Below are positions 20,801 through 31,902 of a stretch of DNA of 64,000 nucleotides, piece after piece. The notes under the pieces were generated by a model. The model was not told the origin of the DNA. It searched no databases and worked only from the letters and a program-made list of their open reading frames with translations. The translations under genes and the position numbers were made by a program. How positions within the stretch are numbered: the stretch's first letter is position 1; every line of letters begins with the position of its first letter. Source of the stretch: Zygnema cylindricum (taxonomy: Eukaryota; Streptophyta; Zygnematophyceae; Zygnematales; Zygnemataceae); the NCBI GenBank assembly GCA_037447655.1, contig JBBHKE010000729.1, positions 124,001 to 188,000 on the forward strand, read 5' to 3'.

Positions 20801-22151
20801 AATTGACTACGAGGAAACCTTTGCCCCGGTGGTCAGATTTCCCTCCGTCCGCATACTTCTCAGTTTAGCAGCAGCGGAAGACATGGAAGTGCACCAGATG
20901 GACATCAAGACAGCCTTTTTGCATGGAGAATTGGAAGAGGAGATCTTCATGCGACAACCCGAACGTTTTGTGGAGGAAGGAGAGGAGAGTAAGGTATGCC
21001 GGCTGATTAAGTCTCTTTATGGTTTGAAACAGGTGCCTCGACAATGGAATAAGAAGATTGATGAGTTTCTTACCGGTCTGGGATATATTCGGATTAGCTC
21101 AGATCACTCAATCTATGTTTTCGAAGATGAGGAAGGTTTTATATTTATTGCAATTTATGTTGATGATTTGCTTGTTTTAAGTAAATCAATGGAAAAAATT
21201 AATAAACTGAAAACCGATCTTAAGGGGAGATTTGAAATGAAGGTTATGGGAGAAGCAAAATATATTTTGGGAATTCAAGTAGAGAGAGACCGAAAAAGGA
21301 AAATTATAAGACTGACTCAAAAGGAAGCAATAGGGAACATGCTTGAAAAATTTCAAATGGATAAAGCTAATAGTTCTACAACTCCAATGGAGTTGAAGAA
21401 GGGAAGTGAGGGGAGTGAGGAAGAAGGAGTCATAGTCTTAGACGAGGAATTATCTCCTGATGAACAGAAGTTCATGCAGACTATTCCTTACAGGCAAGAA
21501 GTGGGAAGTCTAATCTATTTTATGAATTGTACCCGGCCGGATTTAGCTGCAGCTGTAGGAGTGCTGAGTAGAAGTCTAAATGCTCCCACTAAAAAGGATT
21601 GGGAGGCAGCTAAGAGAGTCCTTAGATATTTGATAGGAACTAGGGATCTATGGTTGCATTTGGGTGGGGAGAATACTGACACCACTACTTGGAGTGATGC
21701 CAGTTATAGTGATGCTCCGATGAGGAGATGCACTTCTGGATATGTATTATATGTGGGTGATGGGGCTTGCTGTTGGAGTAGCAAACAGCAAAAGGTTATT
21801 GCTCAGTCCACCATAGAGGTTGAGTATATGGCATCTTGCTCTGCTGTAAAAGAATTGATTTGGGTCAAGTCTTTGTTTGGTGAGCTTGGTCACCTTAAGA
21901 GTGGTGTCCAGAATTTTTTTTGTGATAATCAGGCAGCAATCGCTATTTCTGCCAATCCTAAACATCATTTTAAAGCCAAACACATGGACATCAGACTCAG
22001 CTTTGTTAGAGAGAAAGTAGAAAACAAAATAATCAGTTTAGAGTACAGACCAGATAGTGAGATGGTAGCAGATATGATGACCAAACGTGTGCCTTCCCCT
22101 AAGCTAATTTTCTGCAGGGAGAAGTGTGGTCTGAAATTAAAGATTGACTAG
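17817..22151 (+). pseudogene. copia B Gag-Pol polyprotein, single frame with three nonsense codons
   Basis: One frame of about 1445 codons runs with no frameshift. Order: gag (UBN2/copia type, from MGPPSRVPIFNGT), zinc knuckle CHFCKKSGHYMAEC (18690), protease IIDSGASMHM (about 18945), integrase HHCC finger (19348-19460) with D in VHTDIW, D in KSDNGGEY and E in AERLNRTL, RT with YVDDLL (about 21157), and RNase H with WSDASYSDAP, VEYMAS and CDNQAAI. It ends with TAG just before the polypurine tract. Three codons are mutated to stop: TAG 18591-18593 (tryptophan in copia E), TGA 19068-19070 and TGA 19575-19577 (glycine in relatives). An ATG at 17793 inside the LTR is in frame, but I favour 17817 because copia I has a stop just upstream of the same ATG. 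Confidence 0.9.
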
Positions 22152-22164
22152 AAAATAAGGGGAG
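22152..22164 (+). promoter_or_regulatory. polypurine tract of copia B
   Basis: GAAAATAAGGGGAG overlaps the end of the TAG stop codon and abuts the 3' LTR start TGTAGAAA. It is the plus-strand primer. Confidence 0.8.
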
Positions 22165-23213
22165 TGTAGAAACTAATGGCTTTTAAGTATTTTATAGGTC
22201 TGAATAGAAATAAAGAGCCGAGGCAGTCTACCTCTAGCTTCTCTCTCCAACTCACAAACTTGTCGCAGTCACTGAGAAATTGGAGAGGAAGCTCGAGCCA
22301 TGGCTACCTAGGCTATCCTGAGGTTTACGAGAAATTTATATTAGTTTAAGGGATTATTTACTAAAAGGTATATGTGTCGGCCACAGGATTTGATCCCTGT
22401 ACCTACCGGCCGACAGACAGTAGATAGCCAGTAGCCTTAGCCGTTAAGCCTAGCAGAAGTATTACGTATTATATAGTACGATATTTAATTAAACATTAAT
22501 TCGTAGGTTAAATCATTGAACTATAATTGTTAACGGAATACATAGATCTGGTAGTGTAAAAGTACGAATTGCGGTACGGATAAGAAATCAATACCGCGCA
22601 TTGATTTCGTAAGCGAAACAAATACCGCGCATGTATTTATTACTGCTACGATCAAATGCGAGTTTAATCGGACGGCCGGAATTAGCGCCGAGATCGCGGG
22701 AGAAGAATTCGGCGGTTTGTGGGCGTCGCCACATCAGATGACACGTGGCGATGTTACATTGGAGGGCGGCATCTCCGAGAATTAAAGGAGCGAATCCGGA
22801 TATATCACGTGTGGACATTTAGGCCATGTCGTACAGTTTCCGTACATAAAGTACGCAGGGAGCTGTACTTTTGTGTACGGAACTGTAATCTGATTGGTTC
22901 CGTACATCAGTAGATAGAGTCTGTGAGAGAGATAGGACTTAGAAAAATTAGAAGATAGGACCCTCTCTTCAGAGAGCTTCTGTACAAAAGGTCAACTTTG
23001 ACCCTCCATAACTTACTGCTCAGGGGAGCAAATTCAGAGATTCTTTTTGCTATAGACTCAGGAGAGTCTTCCCTTCACAAGGGTGCAGGTGGTCAAAGTT
23101 TTTGGCTGTCAAGGTGGCAGTTGTTTTTGCAGAAACACAAAGGGGTCAGAGTTATCCTAGAGGCTTCTTGGAAGCTGTCCACTTTGAGGACTTATGGATG
23201 TCTCAGAGTTTCA
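22165..23213 (+). mobile_element. 3' LTR of copia B
   Basis: It is 1049 bp, TGTAGAAACT to GAGTTTCA, and matches the 5' LTR. It has a 22-bp segment absent there, which creates GTACGGAAC/GTTCCGTAC inverted halves around 22875-22907. An antisense tRNA-like module lies at 22374-22452. Leader hairpins are TGCTC-AGGG-GAGCA (23017-23030), GACTC-AGGA-GAGTC (23055-23068) and CTTCAC-AAGG-GTGCAG (23073-23088). Confidence 0.9.
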
Positions 23214-25090
23214 CTTGCAAGAGAGTCGAAAATCTCTTCCGGGGTTGGCATTGGATAACGGTCAGGAATGGTGGTCATGTTCAGCATGCGGTAATCCCTA
23301 CACATTCGGAAATCTACATTTTTCATAGATGAATCCTTCTTAGGAGGGAGAACTGTGGGGGAAGCAAACCCATGGAGTCATGTGCTTTCCTGAACCAACC
23401 CTGCGTCTACCAAAGTTTGGACCTTTGCGGTGATAAACTCCTCCTTGAAGCTGAGAGGATACTGTTTCTGCCAAAGAGTTGCAGTTTCGTCGATCAAGTC
23501 AATACGAAAGGGGGTTCTTTGTATATTCCGACATCTGTTTCTGACCAAGAGAAAACCTGATTGTTTTTGGCCAAGAGTTCCGTTAGCTGTTCTTTCTGCT
23601 GAGGATCTAGCTGTTGCCCTAGAGTGAAGTCTATCTTTCCCGGTTCAACTGCGGCCCAGGCTTCCTGTGGTCTCCCCCAGAGATTGATATCGAATTCTAG
23701 CCTAACCAGTGGATCCACCTCTACCTCTCCGAATAATACTTTACTACTGACAACTTTCGCTAAGCTGTCCCTTTCTGAACTAACTTCCCCCCCACTGAAG
23801 GAACTCCTGGGTGTAGAATTTTTCTCCTCTGTCTCCCCCCCTCAAGCTGCAAAGTGGCTTGCATTGACAACAATTTTGGAGCTTGAAGGTAACTTCGACG
23901 GGAATCTGGAGAATGGAGACTGGAATATGCTAGAGCGTGCTTTGTAACCCATGTAATGGCATTCAAATCCATGCTCTACCCAATTAAGTTGCATATTTGC
24001 AGGTCTGAAATGCCTGGTGTGGCCGTGGTTCCCGGATGGAATCCCATGGCTTGTTCACGTTCTGAAATTGTTGGTGTCGTCCATATTCCGGCCTTGCTGT
24101 CAAAAATCATCCCAGCTACTCATTTTTGTCGGCATGACTGTGAGGAAAAGAGACCAATGTGGGGAGGGCTCGGCGAGGAGTTCCGGGTGTGTTGCATTGG
24201 AAGAAAGGAGGACGATCCGGTTTGGTTACAGGTGTGGCTAGTCTCCCTTCTCCAAGTATTTGCTGTAATGAAGTATGAGGTTCGGGGGTCTGTTTATCCA
24301 ACAGTTGCCGGAGGACCGGAAGCGGGATCATATTGGTCCAATATGCCCGGAGTCTGTGTGCTCGAGATCCCATCTGAGCAGCGTCAAAAACCAAAGGAGC
24401 TCCCAAAGTCCGGGTTACTTGTTTCCAGCTGTCTGCAACTTGTTGTCGTTTATCATCCCCCGGGTTGACGTTCTCCAGGATGTACCCCACTGGTGTGTTC
24501 TGGAGTTGTCGAATCCACGATATTAAGGTAATCATTTGGTAGAAGGTGCTACTTCTGCGGTCTTGATGTCCTTTTCCTTGTCCTGCGAGGGAGTCTCCCT
24601 GACAAGGCCATCCTGCCACTACCAGATCTATTCTGCCCAAAGTTGCTAAATAGGGTGCCATAATGTTATCATTTTGGGGAAGACTGCGGTGAGCTTTGGA
24701 AATGGAAGACACTGGAAGCTGCTGTGGATATAGGCGGTGCAGCTGATGAAGACGACGTTCGCTGACAGCTCGTGCTTCCGGCGAAATCTCCACGGCTGTA
24801 TATGACTCCACCTTATATCCTGTTTTCAAAATTGCTTCGAGATCGAAACTGATTCTTGAGAATAGAGATAAAATCCGAAGTCCGGTGTCGAGGACCTTCA
24901 ATGACACCACTTGTCGATTGAAGTCCTTGTTACCAGTCTTCGTTGGGAAAACATCTGACTGGGTGGTCGAATTTGTTTTCGGTAATAATAATAAGTCAGA
25001 GAATGCCTGATCTACTCTCTGCCGGAGTTTTGTTACCTTCGATAATCTATTTGTGTATTCCCCTTCCCACCGCTTGGAAATCGGGAATTG
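23214..25090 (-). pseudogene. gypsy copy C pol, 5' half: DNMT and RT N-terminus
   Basis: The methyltransferase frame is open from after the UAG at 25093-25091 to 24116, then shifts frame; its end (MDLNAITWVTKHAL) is at 23972-23760. PCQG (catalytic cysteine) and ENV are kept, but motif I is changed from FCG to FSR and GYS to GDS, so the enzyme is likely dead even without the frameshift. The linker with the PEAWAAVEPGKID block and the RT start follow at 23718-23494. There is no ATG between the UAG and motif I, which matters for how Pol is made. Confidence 0.85.
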
Positions 25091-25156
25091 CTAGATGTCT
25101 CTTGCGATATCTACTGAACTGTCGAACAACTCCGTCGGAGAGGATGTGGAATACAC
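25091..25156 (-). other. end of protease region and conserved UAG of gypsy copy C
   Basis: The minus-strand reading ends the protease linker at UAG (25093-25091), followed by CAATTC as in copies A and D. The element is truncated just upstream by the LTR at 25157. Confidence 0.65.
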
Positions 25157-26293
25157 TGTTGGAATTCAAGTATTTTCTAGGTCTAGAGATTGCAAAATAA
25201 ATAGCAAATAGTAGATATTGACAGCCTGCCTCTAACTCCAAACTCAAGTCCCCACACTTGTCGTAGTCACTGAAGACTGGAGGAGGAGTTAGCCATGGCT
25301 GCCTGTGCTGTATAGAGAAAGACAGGTAGTTGTTTTATTAGGTTATCTAAAAGGAAGTTTGCCGGAGCCAGGATTTGATCCTGGTACCTACCATACACCA
25401 AACCCGCAGTAACCGGTAGCCTTATCCTAATAGTCTAGTTTATGGGATAGAGTATATGTGGTATGATAGTTATATAAATAGTTACAATTAGACTAATTCA
25501 TATAACGGGAACTATATACATACTGCATAGAAACAGTTGTGTAAAGTACGACGTACGGTACGGCTACGAAATAAATACCGCGCATTTTGTTTGACGCCGG
25601 AAAGAATACCGCGCAGTATTTATGACGGCCACGATTGAAATCCAGATTTGATCGGACGGCCGCGAAGGATGCCGAGATCGCGGAGTACGATTTTGGCGGT
25701 TTGCGATCACCGCCACATCGAGTGACACGTGGCAAAACTACATTAGATTGCGGCAACTCCGGGGATTACGGAAACGAATCCGGATATGACATGTGTCAAC
25801 ATTTTGTCCATGTCGTACTATGGCCGTACAGAAAGTACACCGGCACCTGTACTTTTCTGTACGACACAGTATTTTAATTGGTGCCGTACTTCAGTAGATA
25901 GAGTTTTAGAGGGAGATAGGACTTAGAAAATTTGGCAGATAGGACCCTCTCTCTGAGAGAGCACCTTGTATAAATGGCTAACTTTGGGCAGCCATAACTA
26001 TCAATTTACTTGACCATTTTCAGTGATTCTTTTTGCTGCGGACTCAGGGGAGTCCAGGCTACACAGGGGTGTAGTCGGTCAGAGTTTTTGTCTGCCAGGG
26101 TGGCTGCATTTCTAAGGGAAAGTCAAAGTGGGTGAATGTGTCCAAATCTCATATTCTAACTTTGCATTCTGTGGTGGAACTGAGCACACAGAAAGTGTTA
26201 TTTCACAGGGGTGAATCTATATTGGGGTTCTGACTGTCAAGGGGTCAGTCACTTGGGTTTATATTAACTTGGAGTCGGCACTATCTAGATTAG
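25157..26293 (+). mobile_element. copia LTR, 3'-truncated, at the junction of gypsy copies C and D
   Basis: It starts TGTTGGAATTC and has the AAGTATTTTCTAGGTCT block. A tRNA-like module has a perfect T-arm shape (CCAGG and CCTGG around a 7-nt loop, 25368-25384). GTAC sites lie at 25825-25900, TATAAA at 25969-25974, and hairpins GGACTC-AGGG-GAGTCC (26040-26055) and CTACAC-AGGG-GTGTAG (26059-26074). It ends at TAGATTAGCTTC, about 50 bp short of the full LTR at 34799-36171, and runs directly into gypsy D. Confidence 0.8.
25361..25438 (-). other. antisense tRNA-like module in the LTR at 25157
   Basis: On the minus strand, CTATTAGGATAAGGCT (A-box-like) precedes CCAGGATCAAATCCTGG, a 5-bp stem with the 7-nt loop ATCAAAT, the geometry of a tRNA T-arm. 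The block ends CTCCGGC. Confidence 0.5.
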
Positions 26294-27440
26294 CTTCCTC
26301 CGTCCACTGCCACTCCTGGTCTTTCCTCAGCAACTGGTTCAGAGGCTGAGCATGGCTGCTAAATTCAGGGATGAATCTCCGATAATAGTTAGCCAGGCCT
26401 AAAAATGTGCGGAGTGCAGAGACGTCCTGAGGAGGGGGTAGGGCATCAAGGGCCGCAAGTTTGACCATATGGGGGCCCACTGTCCCGGGTGTAAGTTCGT
26501 GTCCCAGGTAAATAATTTTCTGCACCCCAAAAATTCCTTTACGCGAGTGACATTTCAAGCCCGCTGCTTGGAGAGCTCAGAGTACAATCTGTATGTGCTC
26601 TAGGTGTTCCTCGAAAGTCTTCGAGAAGATAATCACATCTTCTATATAGCACCGTGCTTAGTCAATTCCCCGGAGTGCCTCGTCCATGGCACGTTGGAAT
26701 TTGGTTGGCGCATTCTTCAGCCCGAATGGCATGTAGAGCCATTCATACAACCTGGACCCTGCCCAAAAAACTGTCCTTTCCCGATGCTTTGGCTCCATCG
26801 CGATCTGGTGGAACCCATTCTTCATGTCAAGTGTGGAGTAAATGGTGGCCCTGGCCAGCGAGTCAAAAATCTCTTCCGGGGTAGGCATTGGGTATCGGTC
26901 AGGTACAGTTGCCGTATTAAGCATCCGGTAATCTCCACACATCCGAAAGTCTACCGTTTTCCCAGATGAGTCCTTCTTCGGTGGGAGAACAGCTGGAGAC
27001 GCAAATCCATGGAGTCCGGTACTTTCTTGAACCAATCCTGCTTCTACCAGAGTTTGTACCTTTGTCGTGATGAACTCCTTTTCCTTGAAACTGAGAGGGT
27101 ACTGTTTCTGCCAAACAGTAGACGTCTCGTCTATTAAATCGATGAGGAAAGGGGTTCCTTTGTAGATGCCTACGTCGATATCTGACCAAGAGAACACTTG
27201 TTTGTTCTTCTCCAACAGGTCGGAAATCTGGGACTTTTGCTGAGGATCTAACTGATCCCCTAAGGTCCAATCCATCTTTCCGGGTTCCACCGCTGCCCAG
27301 GCCTCCGGGGGTCTACCCCAGCGAGAGATATCAAATTCCTTCTCTACCTGCGGGTCTACCTCATCTCCTCCCGTTAGAATGCTGCTGCTAACAACTTCCG
27401 CTAAGTTATCCCTTTCCGAGCCTTCGCCCCCCCCCCGCTG
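26294..27440 (-). pseudogene. gypsy copy D reverse transcriptase
   Basis: ORF 27290-26658 has the linker (MEPGKMDWTLGDQ) and RT blocks VDFRMCGDYRML and STLDMKNGFHQ. A stop replaces phenylalanine after LRGID, just before the YIDD region. A second ORF (26558-26259) continues through FGVQKIIYLGHE to the truncated end. It is in a different frame from the methyltransferase ORF upstream, so at least one frameshift lies between them, near the G-tract at 27427-27436. Confidence 0.8.
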
Positions 27441-27486
27441 AGGAATCCCTTAATTTCGGTAAAATGCTGGGACTGGAAAATTTTGA

Positions 27487-28764
27487 TTAATAAAACTGTT
27501 TTCTTGCCTCCCTCCCCCCCTCAAGCTGTAAGTGGGCCTGCACCGCTAACAACTTTGGAGCTTGAAGGTAACGATCCCTCGATTGCGGAGACTGTAGGCT
27601 AGAGAAGGCCAGAAAATGTTTTATCACCCATGTTATTGCATTTAGATCCATGCTTTGTCCGAGTAGGCTGCAACGTTGGAGGTTTGATATACATGGTGCC
27701 GCCGTACTGGCTGGTTGGAATCCCATGGCTTGTTCTCGTTCTTCCACCGTTGGCGTTGTCCAAACTCCACTTTTGCTGTCAAATATCATTCTTGCCGCTC
27801 CCATTCGATACGCATGGCTATTGGTGAAGGAAACCAATGTTGGCAGTGCTCGCCGTGGTGCTCCTGGTTGATTGCACTGGAAGAATGGAGGACGATCAGC
27901 CTTAGTTACGGGAGTAGCCATCCGCCCTGTCCCTAAAATTTGTTGCAGGGTAATCTGGGGATCTGTTTTGTGGTTCTGTAAGAGCTTGTTTAGGACTGAC
28001 AGAGGTATCAAATTGGTTCAGTACGCCCGAACTCTGTGATCCCTGGATCCCAGTTGCGCCGCATCGAAAACAAGTGGAGCACCTAGAATCTGCTTGACTT
28101 TATTCCAGCTATTTGCGACTTGTTTTCTCTTATCATCTCCCGGGTGGACATTCTCCAAAACGTACCCCACTGGTTGGTCTTGGGATTGCTGCAGCCAGGA
28201 AAGTAATTTGATCATCTGGAAGAAGGTTCGACTTCTGCTATCCTGATGTCCCTCGCCTTTCCCGGCTAGAGAGTATCCTTGACATGGCCATCCTGCAATC
28301 ACCAAATCCATTTGCTCCAGCATAGCCAGATGTGGCTTCAGGATTTGGTCTATATTTTGCAGAACACTTCGGTGTGATCTGTAGATGGCGGATATCGGAA
28401 GTTGCTGGGGATACAATTGGTGGAGTTGTTGTAGTCGGTATTCACTGACGGCCCGAGCATCGGGTGAAATTTCCACGGCCACATATGACTCTACCTTGTG
28501 CCCCGCTTTCAAGACAGCTTCGAGGTCCGAGCTAATTCCACAAAATAGGGATAATATCCGGAGTCCAGAATCCGGGATACATAATGACACCACTTGTCGA
28601 TTGAAATTTTGATTCTCGGGCGGAACTTCCGAAGATTCCAACCGAGGTTCTTCTTCCTTCACAAAAACCGCTGTTAAGGATTTGTTTACTTCCCGCCGAA
28701 GTTTTGTTGTTTGTAATAATCTGTTCTTGTATCCTTCTTCCCACCGCTTGGAAATAAGGAATTG
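27487..28764 (-). pseudogene. gypsy copy D DNMT3-like methyltransferase domain
   Basis: It is in frame after the UAG at 28767-28765. Motif I is intact (LSLFCGISSDLEAVL), as are the motif II AVEIS block, catalytic PCQGYS, YVLENVHP, SRDHRVRAY and the C-terminal LLGQSMDLNAI. One TGA (about 28014) replaces the tryptophan of RAYWTN and is the only break within the domain. Apart from that codon the domain is as well kept as in copy A, which suggests selection on this domain until recently. No ATG occurs between the UAG and motif I. Confidence 0.85.
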
Positions 28765-29619
28765 CTATATTATGTGTGCGATATCGGTGGCGCTGGCAAG
28801 CAGTTCCGTGGGTGTGTGAGTGGCATAGACGGGATAACATCCTGCGACGGGAGCATTATCTTTCCCCCTATTCCATAGATCCAGGGGAACCACCACCTTG
28901 ACTCCTTCAGGATCCTCAGGATCCCTAACAGTAAACTGTTCCTTCCACACACTTAATCCCATATTCACCCTTGTCCAGTTGGCCATTCCCAATAAAATCT
29001 CAAACTGCTTACCTTCCACCACCAAGAAGGGAAGTTGAATTCAGACCTTTTGACCTGCGTCGTCGGCGAACTCTATTAACATATCTTTGATTATTCCGTG
29101 GACCGGTTGGCTCCCACTGCTAACAGTACTTAGACAGATGTCATTGGGGAAGATTTCCGGTCGGACTTCATCCGGCATTTGCTGCAGAGCTGATGTGGTG
29201 ATTAGATTTGAGAGTGCTCTTGTGGCGACCACTGCGTCTTGATACCCGCCGTATCCGTTGAGTTTGAAATTCCCAGTCCGGTTGAGAATTAGAGCCACAG
29301 ATAACGTTTTGTATTCCCTATCCATCATTGGTGTTTTTGGGTCGGCTGACAAAAAAACGGATCTGGCCTGATCCGCCCGGTTTTTCTCCCCTCTTGAATG
29401 AATTTCCTCTTCGAGGGCCAGGATGAGAACTTCTTCCGGCAAGTTATGAGAAGAGGCCAGTGTTTTCACGTGTGTCAGAGCGTAGGGCATTAGATGCCTT
29501 ACTAACATCCCTGCTAGTTTAGAGGAAGGAGGTTGAATTTTTTTCGAGAAACTAGAGGAATCAGTTGGTTCCACCGGTTGATTCTTCTCCCCCCCCCTTG
29601 CTTCCTCAATTTTTTGGTT
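28765..29619 (-). pseudogene. gypsy copy D protease region
   Basis: It runs on the minus strand from after the gag TAA (29622-29620) to the UAG at 28767-28765, in the same frame as the methyltransferase. It aligns closely to copy A (LVRHLMPYALTHVKTLASSH). The active-site DTGAL is changed to ATRAL, so the protease is dead. A TGA near 29041 adds a second break. Confidence 0.75.
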
Positions 29620-31902
29620 TTATTCTGGCGCGGGCGGCGTTTCAGGCGCGTGATCCTCCGGGCGTTCCGCCAAATATTTTTCGAACCAGTCTAGGTTGTC
29701 ACGCGTCTCTTCCTCCTTTGCTCGTTCCTCCGTGTTCCTTGTTTTAGTTGTCCTGTAATTTTCGAATCCCGGAGGCAGTTTCGTTGTGGCTGGTGGAGGT
29801 GGGTTTGTAGATTTTATCCCGAGACCTATGTTGTCGTTCAAGATGACAGCCTTGGGGGTGAAGGACAGAGGTCCAGTAGCGCTCCTGTTGTGGTCTCGTG
29901 GAGCGAGCTTTTGCCTGTCCCTTCGCTGCGCCAAGGTTGTGTTGCGGAGCTGCCTGCGATTGTCCCCCACACCGACATTCCAGGCTCCAGAAAGTAAGGT
30001 CTGTGCGTGATGTGCTTTAGGAGGTTCCAGGTCCCATCCCATCACCTCGTCATCGTCTTCGCCCGCTGCGGTTTCCTGTTCAAGCTCCGCCAGCTTCTGT
30101 AGTAATTCTTGTTTTCTCCGGTGGAGTTTCTGGGCGGCCGTCAGAGCGGGAGTCCTGGAGGGCGATCCTAATCGCAGCATTGCCAATGTTGCAGCCATGG
30201 CTGCCATTTGCTTCCTCTGCTGTTGGATGATAACCTCCGGGGTTAATAGGGATTGACCTGTTGGCTGTCGTTCTGGGTTCTCCGGGGTGTGGCGTCCCCA
30301 AGGGTAAAAAAGCTACAGCGGGAGAGGATTCACGGCACTTTCACCTTCTCCGGTGAACAGTGCATATTGCATCATCTCTTTAGGAACTCCATTCTTTTGG
30401 AAGCACTGCCCTCCTTGTGACCCATTAAACCGCAAGCCTCACACTTGGATCCCTCGGTAGTATATTTGCCCCTCAATTCATTGGAGATTCGCGCGTCATC
30501 AAATTTTGGAAGTTTTAACTGTCGCAATAGGGCTTGCGACATCTTTGTAGTCTCAGATCGTGGCGTCGGCCGATAATTGTCTTCGTTTATCGGTGTTTTA
30601 TCGTCTGACCCTCCTCCTTGCTTCCTTTCTTGCTGCCTCTTTGTCCTTCCACCTCTCTGCTCTCCCATTCCTTCTGCTTAAGAGCTAACTGCGGTTTGAG
30701 CTTCCAAGGGCATCGCTTTCATCCATGACCTATTTGTTGACAGTTTAAACAGTTATAGACGAAGACACGGTCATCGGCCCCCATGGCAGGTTCGGATCCG
30801 CTATCCACCACCTGTTTCCCCTTGAGCTTTCGCTAGGCTAAGAGTTCGGCCGACTCTTCATTTTCGGGAGGCATTTCTCGGGCAAATCTTGCAAAGTTCC
30901 CTGAAGTTTTTCCCGTTACCGCTTTTTTTTGGGCTTCTCGGTGGACAAAGTGATCATAAAGCTTTATTGCGGCCAGAGAGATTTCTTTGGCGGTTGGATT
31001 GACGTCCTGGATGGCCTGTCCCGCAATCCAATTATCGAGGGCGGCCTGCGCTGTCGGTCCGAACGAATTTCGGACGGCGATGAAATATTTGGTTGCCATG
31101 GCCGGAAGATCAATGGTTGAGAGTTTGGTCTTTTGACGGAGGCTGGACAATCTGTTAAAAAGAGTCTGGGGTGTTTCACTCTTTTGGCAACGGAATTCCG
31201 TGAATTCCTTGATAGCAGATTCATTCCTCTCGGTGTAAAGGAGCCTCCAGGCATTCAAAAGAGTGGTACAGGGGGTTGGGTCTGCAACCATCCGAGTGGC
31301 GGCTCTAGCCTCCTAGATGGCCTGAAGCTGAGCGACATATGCTCGTCCTTGTGCCTGAAGTTTCATGTCCTCTGTGAAGAGGGCGGTGACAGTAACGGCT
31401 GCAGCGGCAGCCAAGTCTGCTTCCGCCTGTAAGACTGCTTCATCAAGGACAGATCTGAAATTTTGATGCTGGGAGCCATCAGAAGAGGTTGTCGCTCCTT
31501 GTAGTCTGCCAAAGCGCCCCCAGCCAGATAGTTCACCATCATGGGGAAAAGCGTGGTCTCGAAGTCATCCGGAATGGCTCCGCCCCTGTATTTGTTGATT
31601 TCAGATTGGGTGAACGACTTCCACAGCAATTCGAAATCAGAGAAAGCGATTCCCGAGCTATCTCCTGTAAAGATCCTTGCGTCCCCCATTTCTTTTTCCT
31701 CCTCTGCAAGGTTGGTGAACTGTGAAGAAGATGGTCCTGTTGGGCTAAGAAACTGCACCGGTGAAATTACCCCTGGATATGCATCAGCTAGCTTGGGCCC
31801 GCCTCCTTCTCCGGTAGAGGGAGCTGTGTGACGAGAGATGACACTCCCCCCCACTGAGGAAGTTCCGGTTACTGGTGGGATAGTGAGATGACTTGTATCG
31901 CC
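29620..31902 (-). pseudogene. gypsy copy D gag
   Basis: Frame-broken gag on the minus strand. The segment 31854-31363 begins with the PSSSQFTNLAEEEKEM and MGDARIFTGDSSG blocks. Further ORFs lie at 31291-30833 and 30668-30372 (CEACGLMGHKEG), with a last ORF at 30207-29620. Here the residues aligned to the copy A TAG codons are glutamines, which shows those stops are mutations. Copy D has its own CAA-to-TAG at 31905-31903 (after SKGQL). Confidence 0.8.

Larger units (their letters stand above)
23214..25156 (-). mobile_element. gypsy copy C, right part (DNMT and start of RT)
   Basis: It continues the copy C reading interrupted by copia B, from DSLA of the RT domain back through the methyltransferase to the end of the protease region. 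At 25156 it meets a copia LTR. Confidence 0.85.
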
